A DNA stretch of 52,645 nucleotides, from positions 1 through 52,645 of the forward strand of contig ONET01000007.1 in NCBI GenBank assembly GCA_900316905.1. The letters run 5' to 3'. The stretch's first letter is position 1. Every line of letters starts with the position of its first letter. The DNA is from an uncultured Treponema sp. Its GTDB lineage: Bacteria > Spirochaetota > Spirochaetia > Treponematales > Treponemataceae. Position numbers and translations under genes: made by a program. Below are positions 44,626 through 51,831 of this stretch, one piece after another. The notes under the pieces were generated by a model. It searched no databases. It worked only from the letters and a program-made list of their open reading frames with translations, and had not been told where the DNA came from.

Positions 44626-45323
44626 AAAAAACGCTTTCTTTCGCGCTTTTTCTTTTTGCCGCCGCCTTTTTGTTTTGCGAGGAAATCACCTTTAGCGCCG
44701 ACACGATGAGCGGAAGGGCGGGCTCCAAAGAGGATTCCACCAAGCTTTCTGGAAACGCCCGCGTCGTGACGGAAACGATAGAAATCACGGCGGATTCCAT
44801 AGAGCTTAGCGGAAAGGAATTCCGCTATGTCGGCGCGTCGGGCAACATAAAAGGCTCTTACAAAGAATCCAACCTTGAGTTTGAGTGTTCCGAACTTCAA
44901 TACGACCGCGAGTCAAAGGTGGTTATCCTTTCCGGCGACGTTCAGCTGATTGACAAGGACAACGAAGTGACCGCCGGCGCCCAAATGATAGAATACAATT
45001 CCAACACCGACATCGCGGTCCTTCAGATAGAAGTGAGCCTCAAGCAAAAGAAAAACGTCTGCACGTCTGCCTACGCGATATATCGCAAAAAAGAGCAAAT
45101 GCTTGAGCTTAACGGCAGCGCAAAAGTCGTGCAGGACGACGATTCCTTTGCCGCGCAGTCGATAACGTTCAACATGGACACGGAGGAAATCACTATGGAC
45201 GGAAACGTCCACGGCTCCGTGACAGACGATGGAACAAAAAAGCCGGAAAGCCAGGCGGAAGGCGGGAAGAAAGAGCTGGAGACTAAAGAACAAGGAGAAA
45301 ACGATGAGCGACCAAACGAATGA
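44622..45323 (+). CDS. lptA: LptA/OstA-like periplasmic protein
   Basis: 233 residues. A signal peptide (MKKTLSFALFLFAAAFLFCE) and then repeated OstA strands, ITFSADTMSGRAG, VTETIEITADSIELSG, YDRESKVVILSGDVQLID and LELNGSAKVVQDDDSFAAQ, build the beta-jellyroll that carries lipopolysaccharide or a similar glycolipid across the periplasm. The C-terminus is Lys/Glu-rich. It overlaps both neighbours (4 nt with lptC; lptB starts inside its 3' end), typical of a tight operon. Confidence 0.85.
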   Translation: MKKTLSFALFLFAAAFLFCEEITFSADTMSGRAGSKEDSTKLSGNARVVTETIEITADSIELSGKEFRYVGASGNIKGSYKESNLEFECSELQYDRESKVVILSGDVQLIDKDNEVTAGAQMIEYNSNTDIAVLQIEVSLKQKKNVCTSAYAIYRKKEQMLELNGSAKVVQDDDSFAAQSITFNMDTEEITMDGNVHGSVTDDGTKKPESQAEGGKKELETKEQGENDERPNE

Positions 45324-46001
45324 AGAAGAAATTCAAGCCGCTCCCGAGCAAGATTTGCCGCAAGTTCCGCAGGAACAAGAGAGCCGGGCGGCAGGGGAGC
45401 ATGTCTTGCGCGTTTCCAGCCTTTACAAGTCTTTTGGCAAGAAGAAAGTTGTAAAGGGCGTTGACTTTTCGGTCAAAACCGGCGAGGTTCTTGGCCTTTT
45501 GGGCCCCAACGGCGCCGGAAAAACAACTTCTTTCTATATGATAGTGGGTTTTTACCAGCCAACGAGCGGCGAGATTTTTTTGGACGACAAATGCATAACT
45601 CCGCTGGCCATGTACAAGCGCGCCCAAATGGGGAATTGATTGAGGAATTTTCAATCACCAGAATCCGCCGCCAGTACGCCTACACCCTTAGCGGAGGAGA
45701 GCGGCGCCGCACCGAAATAGCGCGGTCGCTGGCCATAGACCCCAAATTCTTGTTGCTTGACGAGCCTTTTGCCGGAATCGACCCGATCGCGGTGAGCGAC
45801 CTAAAGAAAATGATTCAAATCCTAAAAAAGCGCGGTATAGGCATCCTTATCACCGACCACAACGTCCGCGACACGCTTGAGATAACCGACCGCGCCATCA
45901 TCATCAACAACGGCGAGATCATCGCCCAAGGCCCCCGCGACGACATCCTGAAAAACGAAAAAGCCCGCCAATTTTACCTTGGCAGCGACTTTTCCATGTA
46001 A
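45304..46001 (+). pseudogene. lptB: LptB ABC transporter ATPase, broken by an internal deletion and frameshift
   Basis: The 5' part (45304-45639) gives VLRVSSLYKSFGKKKVVKGV, Walker A GPNGAGKTTSFYMIVGF and MYKRAQMG, then stops. From 45633 a second frame gives ELIEEFSITRIRRQYAYTLS, the signature LSGGERRRTEIARSLA, Walker B LLLDEPFAGIDP, the H-loop ITDHNVRDT and the usual end. Intact LptB has about 45 more residues between MYKRAxxG and ELxEEF, including the Q-loop (YLPQE) and the FRKLTVxEN region. Both the deletion and the frame change inactivate it. Since lptC and lptA look healthy, this is either a real loss or an assembly collapse. AAGGAG precedes the ATG. Confidence 0.88.
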
Positions 46002-46007
46002 TTTTTC

Positions 46008-46036
46008 TTGACAAAATTCATCTTGTCTGTTATCAT
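46008..46036 (+). promoter_or_regulatory. rny promoter
   Basis: -35 TTGACA (46008-46013), a 17-nt spacer and -10 TATCAT (46031-46036). The leader is about 30 nt and carries CAGGAG before the ATG at 46075. Confidence 0.7.
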
Positions 46037-46074
46037 AGTATAGAATTACTATAAACAGAATCAGGAGAACAAAA

Positions 46075-47607
46075 ATGAATGATCTAGTATTGTTTATCGT
46101 TCTCCCGCTTGCTGGAGTGGTTCTTGGATGGACAATTCGCTGGCTGTATGCCAGATTTCAATTATCTGCGTCAGAACAAAAAGCTGAACGTTTAAGACAG
46201 GATGCAATTAGAGAAGCTGAAGCTCAGAAAAAAGAAATTTTGCTCAACGCAAAAGATGAACTCATTCGGGAACGAAACCAACAGGAGCGGGAAAACCGCG
46301 AGCGCCGCGCGGAAGTGCAGCGCTATGAGGCGCGCGTAAGCCACAAAGAGGAGTTGCTTGACCAGCGCGCCGCCCAATACGACAAGCAGGACAAGGAATT
46401 TGTCGAAAAACTTGCCGCCTTGGAAAAGCGCGAGGGCGTTGTCCAAGCGCAAGAGGAAGAGTACAGGCGCGAATTGGAGCGCATTTCCGGCCTTACAGTG
46501 CAGGAAGCCAAAGACCTTATCATCAGGAATTTGGAAAACGACGCCCGCCACGACGCGCAGGCTCTTTTAAACAAGGTTGAACAAGAGGCGCAGCTCAACG
46601 CCGAAAAGAAGGCGCGCGACATTCTTGTCACAACCATTCAGCGCATCGCCACGGAAACCACCGGCGACATCACAGTCGCGACTGTTTCCCTTCCTTCAGA
46701 CGAAATGAAAGGCCGCATCATCGGCCGCGAAGGACGCAACATCCGCGCGCTCGAAACTTTGACCGGCGTTGACATCATCATCGACGACACGCCGGAAGCG
46801 GTCGTAATCTCATGCTTTGACCCCGTCCGCAAGGAAATCGCCAAGGAATCCCTTGAGCGCCTCATTTCAGACGGCCGAATCCATCCGGCGCGCATTGAGG
46901 AAATCGTTCAAAAGGTCACCCGCGAGGTTCAAAACAAAATCTACGAAGAAGGCGAAAAGGCCTTGTTCGACTTGGGAATCCACAATATGCCCACGGAAGG
47001 GGCCAGGGCCTTGGGCCGCCTTTACTTCCGCACCAGCTACGGCCAGAACGTTTTGGTCCACTCAAAGGAAGTCGCCGAAATCGCGGGCCTTTTGGCCGCC
47101 GAATTGGGCGCCGACCGCGAGCTTGCCAAGCGCGCGGCCATTTTGCACGACATCGGCAAGGGCGCCGAGACTGACAGCGACCAGAACCACGCCGAAGTCG
47201 GAGCGGAGGCCGCGCGAAAGATGGGCGAGTCTCCGGCTGTGGTCAACGCCATCGGCGCGCACCACAACGACATTGAGCCGACCAGCCTTGAGGCGATTAT
47301 CGTTCAAATCGCCGACGCGATAAGCGCGGCCCGTCCGGGAGCGCGCAAGGAAACGGTTGACAACTATGTTAACCGCCTTGAAAACTTGGAAAAAATCGCC
47401 GAAAGCTTTGCCGGCGTCGAAAAGGCCTACGCCATTCAAGCCGGCCGCGAGCTTAGAATTCTTGTCAACAACGAAAAGATTGCCGACGGCGAGGTCAAGG
47501 AATTGGCGCGCAAAATCGCCAAGCAAATCGAAAGCGACTTGCGCTATCCTGGCCGCATAAAGCTTACGATGCTCCGCGAAACAAGAATCGTGGAGTATGC
47601 AAGGTAA
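46075..47607 (+). CDS. rny: Ribonuclease Y
   Basis: 510 residues. This membrane-anchored endoribonuclease starts mRNA decay. The N-terminal helix is LVLFIVLPLAGVVLGWTIRW, then a long charged coiled coil (about 30-190), a KH domain with MKGRIIGREGRNIRALE, and an HD domain with VLVHSKEVAE, ILHDIGKG and IGAHHNDIEP. The C-terminus RIKLTMLRETRIVEYAR is classic. The first 190 bp are noticeably AT-richer than the rest. It has its own promoter and is followed by two hairpins. Confidence 0.97.
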   Translation: MNDLVLFIVLPLAGVVLGWTIRWLYARFQLSASEQKAERLRQDAIREAEAQKKEILLNAKDELIRERNQQERENRERRAEVQRYEARVSHKEELLDQRAAQYDKQDKEFVEKLAALEKREGVVQAQEEEYRRELERISGLTVQEAKDLIIRNLENDARHDAQALLNKVEQEAQLNAEKKARDILVTTIQRIATETTGDITVATVSLPSDEMKGRIIGREGRNIRALETLTGVDIIIDDTPEAVVISCFDPVRKEIAKESLERLISDGRIHPARIEEIVQKVTREVQNKIYEEGEKALFDLGIHNMPTEGARALGRLYFRTSYGQNVLVHSKEVAEIAGLLAAELGADRELAKRAAILHDIGKGAETDSDQNHAEVGAEAARKMGESPAVVNAIGAHHNDIEPTSLEAIIVQIADAISAARPGARKETVDNYVNRLENLEKIAESFAGVEKAYAIQAGRELRILVNNEKIADGEVKELARKIAKQIESDLRYPGRIKLTMLRETRIVEYAR

Positions 47608-47615
47608 AAAAGAGA

Positions 47616-47636
47616 TTGCCGGGTCAAGCCCGGCAA
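47616..47636. repeat. Palindromic hairpin after rny
   Basis: TTGCCGGGTCAAGCCCGGCAA, a short perfect palindrome followed by TGACA. Similar palindromes are common as dispersed intergenic repeats in many genomes. Confidence 0.5.
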
Positions 47637-47644
47637 TGACAATG

Positions 47645-47670
47645 AAACCGCCCAACCGGGCGGTTTTTTT
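47645..47670 (+). terminator. rny terminator
   Basis: AAACCGCCC-AA-CCGGGCGG followed by TTTTTTT. Confidence 0.85.
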
Positions 47671-47708
47671 CGTTTTAAAGCGCTTTATTTTAGCCTGGCA
47701 ATTTTGGT

Positions 47709-47745
47709 AAAGAAAAAGCGGCGCGAAGGCGCGGACGGCATTGTG
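47709..47745 (+). repeat. Intergenic structured element E1 (5' fragment)
   Basis: AAAGAAAAAGCGGCGCGAAG and the following GCGCGGACGGCATTG match the 5' end of element C (A-run, GCGC-GAAG-GCGC hairpin, GCGGCATTG). The remainder of the element is missing or has diverged. Confidence 0.6.
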
Positions 47746-47769
47746 GGGCGGGACGCTGTTTTGTCATAG

Positions 47770-47908
47770 TTAAGGTAAAGAAAAGCGCGTAGCGGGGGTT
47801 CCAAGCGACGCAAACATAGGACACGTTAAGCTAATCTCTTTGCCCTAAAAGTACCTCGTTTGCGGGCGCTTGGGTTCCCGCGAGAGCGCTTTTTTTTGCC
47901 TACCTAAA
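47770..47908. repeat. Long imperfect hairpin E2 ending in a T-run
   Basis: AAAAGCGC pairs with GCGCTTTT. Inside, GCGGG, CCAAGCG and GCAAAC (47791-47815) pair with GTTTGC, CGCTTGG and CCCGC (47858-47881), leaving a loop of about 40 nt. The arms reach into the 3' end of the OMP gene. It lies between convergent genes and could act as a bidirectional terminator. It shares the A-run/T-run frame with the A-D family, but its core is different. Confidence 0.6.
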
Positions 47909-48481
47909 GGCCAATCTAAAATAAACCGCCAGCGTGTTGTCGTAGTCGTCGTGGCCGGTTGGCATGAAAAGGTAGCAGGCGCCGATTGCCGGAACGATTC
48001 CGCCGCCCTTCTTAAAGTCGTATTCCGCCGAGAGCCTAAAGCCGTTTCCCCATTTGGAAACCTGCGTTTTTTGGTAGTCCCAAGCCTGGACGCTCCAGTC
48101 GCGTCGGAATCCGAGCGCGTAGGCCAGCGAGAATGAAAGGTTCGCTATTCCCGGGTAGAATTGAATTCCGCCGAAAAAAGCCGGCGAGGCGTGGTTGGAG
48201 TAGTTGGCTCCCTTCCAAGCCATGTCGCCCATGATTTGAAGGCCCGCCAAAATGTAAATTGATTCCGTCAACTTGTATGTAATTCCCGCGTCGGTGTAAA
48301 CTATGAACCTGCAATAGCCCCTGTCCATCATTTTGTTCATGTTGGATTTTAGGGAGTCGTCGCCGTAAAATGTATAGCCGCTTCCCAAGGCGAACTGAAA
48401 GCCAAAGGACTTGCGCTCTTCCTGCGCAAAAAGGAATGCGGGCAAAAGCAAAAAGACCGCAGCGAATAAAAATTTCTTCAT
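47900..48481 (-). CDS. Small outer-membrane beta-barrel-type protein
   Basis: 193 residues. The signal peptide MKKFLFAAVFLLLPAFLFAQ is followed by alternating hydrophobic strands (FGFQFALGSGYTF, FIVYTDAGITYKL, ESIYILAGLQIMGDM, FFGGIQFYPG, LSFSLAYALGF, VPAIGACYLFMP, LAVYFRLAFR) ending in an aromatic-rich strand, the layout of an 8-10 strand barrel. No specific family is recognised. A -10-like GATAAT lies 6 nt before the ATG. Its stop codon falls within the arm of hairpin E2. Confidence 0.72.
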   Translation of the reverse strand: MKKFLFAAVFLLLPAFLFAQEERKSFGFQFALGSGYTFYGDDSLKSNMNKMMDRGYCRFIVYTDAGITYKLTESIYILAGLQIMGDMAWKGANYSNHASPAFFGGIQFYPGIANLSFSLAYALGFRRDWSVQAWDYQKTQVSKWGNGFRLSAEYDFKKGGGIVPAIGACYLFMPTGHDDYDNTLAVYFRLAFR

Positions 48482-48569
48482 ATTGTCATTATCGGAAAAA
48501 TTCGCTGGACTTTTGATTGGAATTTTATTATCTTTAAAGTAACAGCCGTATTGTTTGGAGGTCTAGAAG

Positions 48570-49406
48570 ATGGCAGAAAATTGTGGACATGATTGCGGAC
48601 ATTGTTCCGAAGGCTCTTGCGCGGAACGAAACGCTCCCCAAAAAATTGAACCGAACAAAGACAGCAAAATAAAGAAGGTCATCGCCATTGTGAGCGGAAA
48701 AGGCGGCGTGGGAAAGTCGCTTGTGACAAGCCTTTTGGCCTGCAAGATGCAAAAGATGGGCTACAAGTCCGCCATTTTGGACGCGGACATCACGGGGCCG
48801 TCAATTCCTGAAAGCTTTGGCGAAAGCGACAAGAGGGCCGACGTGGTGGAAGGAAAGGACATGCTTGAGCCCGTCGTCACTTCAAGCGGAATCAAGCTTA
48901 TGTCGATGAACTTTTTGCTTCAAAACGAAAATGATCCTGTAATTTGGAGAGGCCCTGTCATCTCTGGCGCGGTCAAGCAGTTTTGGACCGACGTTGTTTG
49001 GAAGGACGTTGACTTTATGTTCGTGGACATGCCTCCGGGAACTGGAGACGTTCCGCTTACTGTATTCCAGTCTCTTCCGATTGACGGAATCATCGTAGTG
49101 TCTTCGCCCCAGCAGCTTGTGCGCGTGATTGTGGAAAAGGCCGTGAAGATGGCCAACATGATGAACGTTCCGATTTTGGGTTTGATAGAAAACATGTCTT
49201 ACGTAAAGTGCCCGGACTGCTCCAAGGAAATTTACGTTTTTGGAAAGAGCAACATTGAGGGCATTGCGAAGTCTTTTGAATTGCCGGTTTTGGCCAGAAT
49301 CCCCATGCGGCCCGAAACCAGCGCCCATGTGGACGCGGGCGACATCGAAAACCTTGACGTCCCCGAGCTTGACGAGGCCGCCCAAAAAATCAAGGCGCTA
49401 TTGTAG
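48570..49406 (+). CDS. Mrp/NBP35-type Fe-S cluster carrier ATPase
   Basis: 278 residues. It binds and delivers Fe-S clusters in the cytoplasm. The N-terminus is Cys-rich (CGHDCGHCSEGSC), unusual for short Mrp and reminiscent of the NBP35 N-terminal cluster site. The deviant Walker A is SGKGGVGKSLVTSLLA. DADITGPSIPESFG, DMPPGTGDVPLT and ENMSYVKCPDCSKEIYVFG (the CxxC that binds the bridging cluster) follow. GGAGG precedes the ATG. The stop codon abuts intergenic element C'. Confidence 0.94.
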   Translation: MAENCGHDCGHCSEGSCAERNAPQKIEPNKDSKIKKVIAIVSGKGGVGKSLVTSLLACKMQKMGYKSAILDADITGPSIPESFGESDKRADVVEGKDMLEPVVTSSGIKLMSMNFLLQNENDPVIWRGPVISGAVKQFWTDVVWKDVDFMFVDMPPGTGDVPLTVFQSLPIDGIIVVSSPQQLVRVIVEKAVKMANMMNVPILGLIENMSYVKCPDCSKEIYVFGKSNIEGIAKSFELPVLARIPMRPETSAHVDAGDIENLDVPELDEAAQKIKALL

Positions 49407-49570
49407 CCGGACAAACGAAAATACAAGTAAAACAAAACGCTCTCGGGAGAATCGAACGGCCTTTCTCGCGGTTGCGTCTTTTATGGCGTAACAGCAAGAT
49501 TAACGCGCAAAGCGAGCGGCCGTCCGCCTTCTCCCTGCGCGTTTTAATTGTTTGGCTTGTGTTTGCCCGG
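49407..49570 (-). repeat. Intergenic structured element C' (reverse orientation)
   Basis: 164 bp bounded by CCGGACAAAC / GTTTGCCCGG (9 of 10 pair). Read on the minus strand, AAAACGC pairs with GCGTTTT, GGGAGAA with TTCTCCC, and GACGGCC with GGCCGTTC. A segment CGCTCGCTTTGCGCG resembles the P3 strand of element A. It starts at the base after the mrp stop codon. It is a divergent relative of the family or a sister family. Confidence 0.55.
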
Positions 49571-49572
49571 AA

Positions 49573-49770
49573 CAAATGCAACGGTAAATAAAAAAAACGG
49601 CGCGAAGGCGCGGGCGGCATTGCATAGCGACGATGCTATTGCCAGCGCTCGCAAGAGCGCAGTTGAATAAAATTCCTATAGCAAAACGGCGGCTTGTCCG
49701 GCGTAGTCGGTTTTGCGATGCCGACCGCAACTGGGAGCCGCTTTGTTTTTATTTTTTTTCAATGCGTTTG
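49573..49770 (+). ncRNA. Intergenic structured element C (full copy)
   Basis: 198 bp with outer arms CAAATGC/GCGTTTG (one G-U). Closing stem CGGC/GCCG between an A-run and a T-run; 5' hairpin GCGC-GAAG-GCGC; P2 CGGCATTGC with GCGATGCCG; P3 TGCTAT with ATAGCA; central hairpin GCGCTC-GCAA-GAGCGC with a GNRA loop; AATAAAATTCC; an extra GC hairpin region; 3' motif CCGCAACTGGGAGC. It fills the gap up to the dus stop codon. Confidence 0.7.
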
Positions 49771-49771
49771 A

Positions 49772-50887
49772 TTATTGTAAAGCCTTAAAGCGGTCGGAGG
49801 GCTGCTCGTCAAAGTAGGAGCGGAATGTTTCTTCCGCCTCTTGGGGGGTAGCCGCGTTGAGCATTTTCATCTTTATGTAATGGCCAAAGGTAAAGTTGTC
49901 GCAGTAGTAGGAAAAAAATCTCTGCATGCGGCTTTTAAAAAATTCCTTTGGCTGGAACTCTTGCAAAAGCGCGATGTAGTCCAAGCCCGTTTGCATTAAG
50001 TCTACGCGGCTGTTTGGCGAGCCAAAAGCGGCCGCAAGGGCGCAATCGTTTGAGGCCGCCGCGCCTTTCGCGTTGGGGCTTTCGTCCGCGCATGCGGCGC
50101 CGTTCAGCGCCGCGCCGTTAGGGTCTTTCAAAAAATCGCTGGGCTGGCCAAAAAGCGCCGCGCGCAATTGGGCGAAAATCCAGGGCTTTTGGACGGCGGC
50201 CCGGCTAATCATAAGGCCTGAGCAATCCGGGCAGTCGGCTAGGGCCGCGGAGGCGCTGGCTGAGTCCTTTACGTTTCCGTTGTAAATCACTTCAACTCCG
50301 CGCGGCTTTAGGAGGGCGGCCAAGCGTTGGGCGTAATAGCGGCGCGGCGGCCGGCTAAGCTTTTCCCTTTGCGCGCGCGGATGCAATACTATGCGCTGGA
50401 CTCCTGAGTCGCAAAGGCCCTTGCAAAAATCATAAAATTTTTCTTCGCTAAAATTATCCGCGCCCAAACGAATCTTTGCGCTCAAGCGAAAGTCCGGCGC
50501 GGTTTTTTCCATCGCGCGCTTTACGCCCTTTACCATCGATAGCGTTTCTTCTTGCGGCTTTAGCATCCAGGCTATCCCCGCGCCGGAATGGACAATCTCT
50601 GGCGCCGAGCAGCCCATGTTTATGTCAATCCCGATTCCGCCAAGCGGGGCAAGGACTTCTACCGCCGCAGCCATAGAGGCGGCTTCCTTGCTTGTAAGCT
50701 GCCAAACGATTTTTTGCGGAACAGGCCCGTTCATCAAATAATATTTTTCGAAGGGGCCTTTTTGCAAAAGCGTGGGGGCGTTTATCATTTCGGTGTAATA
50801 TTCGTCCGGGCCGCCAAATTTTTCGACAAGGCGGCGGAAGGCCTCGTGGCTGAGCGTCGCCATCGGCCCCGCTATTAGTTGCGTCAT
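49772..50887 (-). CDS. dus: tRNA-dihydrouridine synthase
   Basis: 371 residues. An FMN enzyme that reduces uridines in the tRNA D-loop. LIAGPMATLSHEAFRRLV is the start of the TIM barrel. The catalytic Cys93 is in GIDINMGCSAPEIV, followed by SAKIRLGADNF, IVLHPRAQREK, VIYNGNVKD and MISRAAVQKPWIF. A low-complexity Ala/Asn/Ser insert (about 248-292) separates the barrel from the helical C-terminal domain. The start at 50887 is needed for the first strand, yet a TATAAT lies only 3 nt before it. DusB/DusC assignment is not attempted. Confidence 0.92.
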   Translation of the reverse strand: MTQLIAGPMATLSHEAFRRLVEKFGGPDEYYTEMINAPTLLQKGPFEKYYLMNGPVPQKIVWQLTSKEAASMAAAVEVLAPLGGIGIDINMGCSAPEIVHSGAGIAWMLKPQEETLSMVKGVKRAMEKTAPDFRLSAKIRLGADNFSEEKFYDFCKGLCDSGVQRIVLHPRAQREKLSRPPRRYYAQRLAALLKPRGVEVIYNGNVKDSASASAALADCPDCSGLMISRAAVQKPWIFAQLRAALFGQPSDFLKDPNGAALNGAACADESPNAKGAAASNDCALAAAFGSPNSRVDLMQTGLDYIALLQEFQPKEFFKSRMQRFFSYYCDNFTFGHYIKMKMLNAATPQEAEETFRSYFDEQPSDRFKALQ

Positions 50888-50899
50888 GTGATTATAGTA

Positions 50900-50985
50900 C
50901 CACTCTTCGAGTGGTTTTGCTAGTGGAAATATCTACTGTCCGCTCTCGCGGACTACTGGCAATAGCATAAATAACGTTCATTTGC
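50900..50985 (-). repeat. Intergenic structured element D' (core fragment, reverse orientation)
   Basis: Read on the minus strand: ATGCTATTGCCAG, a hairpin GTCCGC-GAGA-GCGGAC, then AGTAGATATTTCC and CTAGCAAAACC. This parallels the P3-P4-A-rich core of element C (TGCTATTGCCAG, hairpin, AATAAAATTCC, ATAGCAAAAC). CCACT-CTTCG-AGTGG (50900-50914) adds a further hairpin. The outer parts of the element are absent. Confidence 0.55.
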
Positions 50986-50990
50986 TATAG

Positions 50991-51153
50991 AAACAAAGGC
51001 GGCGCGAAGGCGCGGGGCGGCTGGCAGCAACTCTCTGTTTGCGGCGCCGCGGAAGCGGCGAAGTAAAATAGTTACAAACGCAAACAGCGAGTAGCGACGC
51101 TAGCTAGCGGTGCTGATCAGACGCAGCCGCAACTGGGAGCCGCCGTTTTTTTT
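50991..51153 (+). ncRNA. Intergenic structured element D (full copy)
   Basis: 163 bp. Closing stem GGCGGC/GCCGCC with an A-rich left and a T-run right; hairpin GCGC-GAAG-GCGC; P2 CTGGCAGCA with TGCTGATCAG; P3 ACTCTCTGTTTGCG with CGCAAACAGCGAGT; central hairpin GCCGC-GGAA-GCGGC; TAAAATAGTTACAAA; 3' motif CCGCAACTGGGAGC. Its P2 and P3 sequences differ from A and B at paired positions, so pairing is preserved. It lies just upstream of the CYTH gene promoter. Confidence 0.7.
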
Positions 51154-51177
51154 GTGGAAAAATCAATTTAATTATGA

Positions 51178-51183
51178 TACAAT
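51178..51183 (+). promoter_or_regulatory. -10 element of the CYTH gene (leaderless)
   Basis: TACAAT, 6 nt before the ATG at 51190. A weak -35 (TGGAAA) lies 17 nt upstream, beside the T-run of element D. Confidence 0.5.
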
Positions 51184-51189
51184 ATCAGT

Positions 51190-51780
51190 ATGGAAATTGA
51201 ACTTAAGGCCCATGCGCGAGACCGCGAGGCCGTTTTGCAAAAATTGCGCTCTTTCGCCGTCTTTGACAAAAGCGTTTCCAAGGACGACCGCTACTTTAAA
51301 TTGGAAAAAGCCGCCGCCCCAAACGGACACATAAGCGCGCGCATCCGCCAAGAAAAAAGCTCAGACCAAGACGGCCGCGCGCTTGAAGAAAAAATTTTTT
51401 TGACTTACAAAAAAAAAGAAAGGCGCCTTTCGTCGGGCGGCGGCGCGCTTGAGGTGAACCAAGAGTACGAGAGCGCCTTGGACAACGCCGAATGTTTGGA
51501 AGCGCTTTTTTCCGACATCGGCTTTGTTCCGTATTTTACAAAGCATAAGGACGCGCTTGGCTTTTACGCCGACACCCCTTGCGGAAAGGCGCATTTGGAA
51601 TTGTGCTCAGTTCCGCCCTTGGGAGATTTTTTGGAAATAGAATTTGTGACGCAAGGCGACGTTCCCGAAAAAGAGATCGCCGCGATGAGGGCGGAGCTTG
51701 AGGCGCTTGTGTTAAAGTGCGGCCTTGCCCTTGATGATATTGAAGAAAAGTATTATTCTGAATTATTAGCGGCGATGTGA
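51190..51780 (+). CDS. CYTH-domain protein (class IV adenylate cyclase / thiamine-triphosphatase-like)
   Basis: 196 residues, one CYTH domain. It opens with the ExExK signature as EIELKAHAR. Charged strands follow with the conserved pattern DRYFKLE, ISARIRQE, EEKIFLTYKKK, VNQEYES, KHKDALGFYADT, AHLELCSVPPLGDFLEIEFV and EKYYSELL. CYTH proteins act on triphosphates with divalent metal; members make cAMP or split inorganic triphosphate or thiamine triphosphate. Because the class III cyclase domains elsewhere in this window look dead, a cAMP role would be notable but is unproven. Confidence 0.9.
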   Translation: MEIELKAHARDREAVLQKLRSFAVFDKSVSKDDRYFKLEKAAAPNGHISARIRQEKSSDQDGRALEEKIFLTYKKKERRLSSGGGALEVNQEYESALDNAECLEALFSDIGFVPYFTKHKDALGFYADTPCGKAHLELCSVPPLGDFLEIEFVTQGDVPEKEIAAMRAELEALVLKCGLALDDIEEKYYSELLAAM

Positions 51781-51831
51781 TTGGCGGCAAGCCTAAAATC
51801 CAACGGCGCCGCGTTGTTTGGAGGATAAAAG

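Noticed and set aside
50889..50894. TATAAT just before the dus start as its promoter
   Set aside because: It ends 3 nt before the ATG, so transcription would start inside the gene and lose the first barrel strand; treated as chance or part of the D' element flank.
24268..51153. CRISPR array reading of the repeated intergenic elements
   Set aside because: Copies are single or paired, 90-210 bp, diverged and spread over 27 kb, with no short identical repeats or regular spacers and no cas genes.
24268..51153. Insertion sequence or protein-coding transposon as source of the elements
   Set aside because: No transposase frame lies in or next to any copy; a non-autonomous element remains possible but cannot be shown here.
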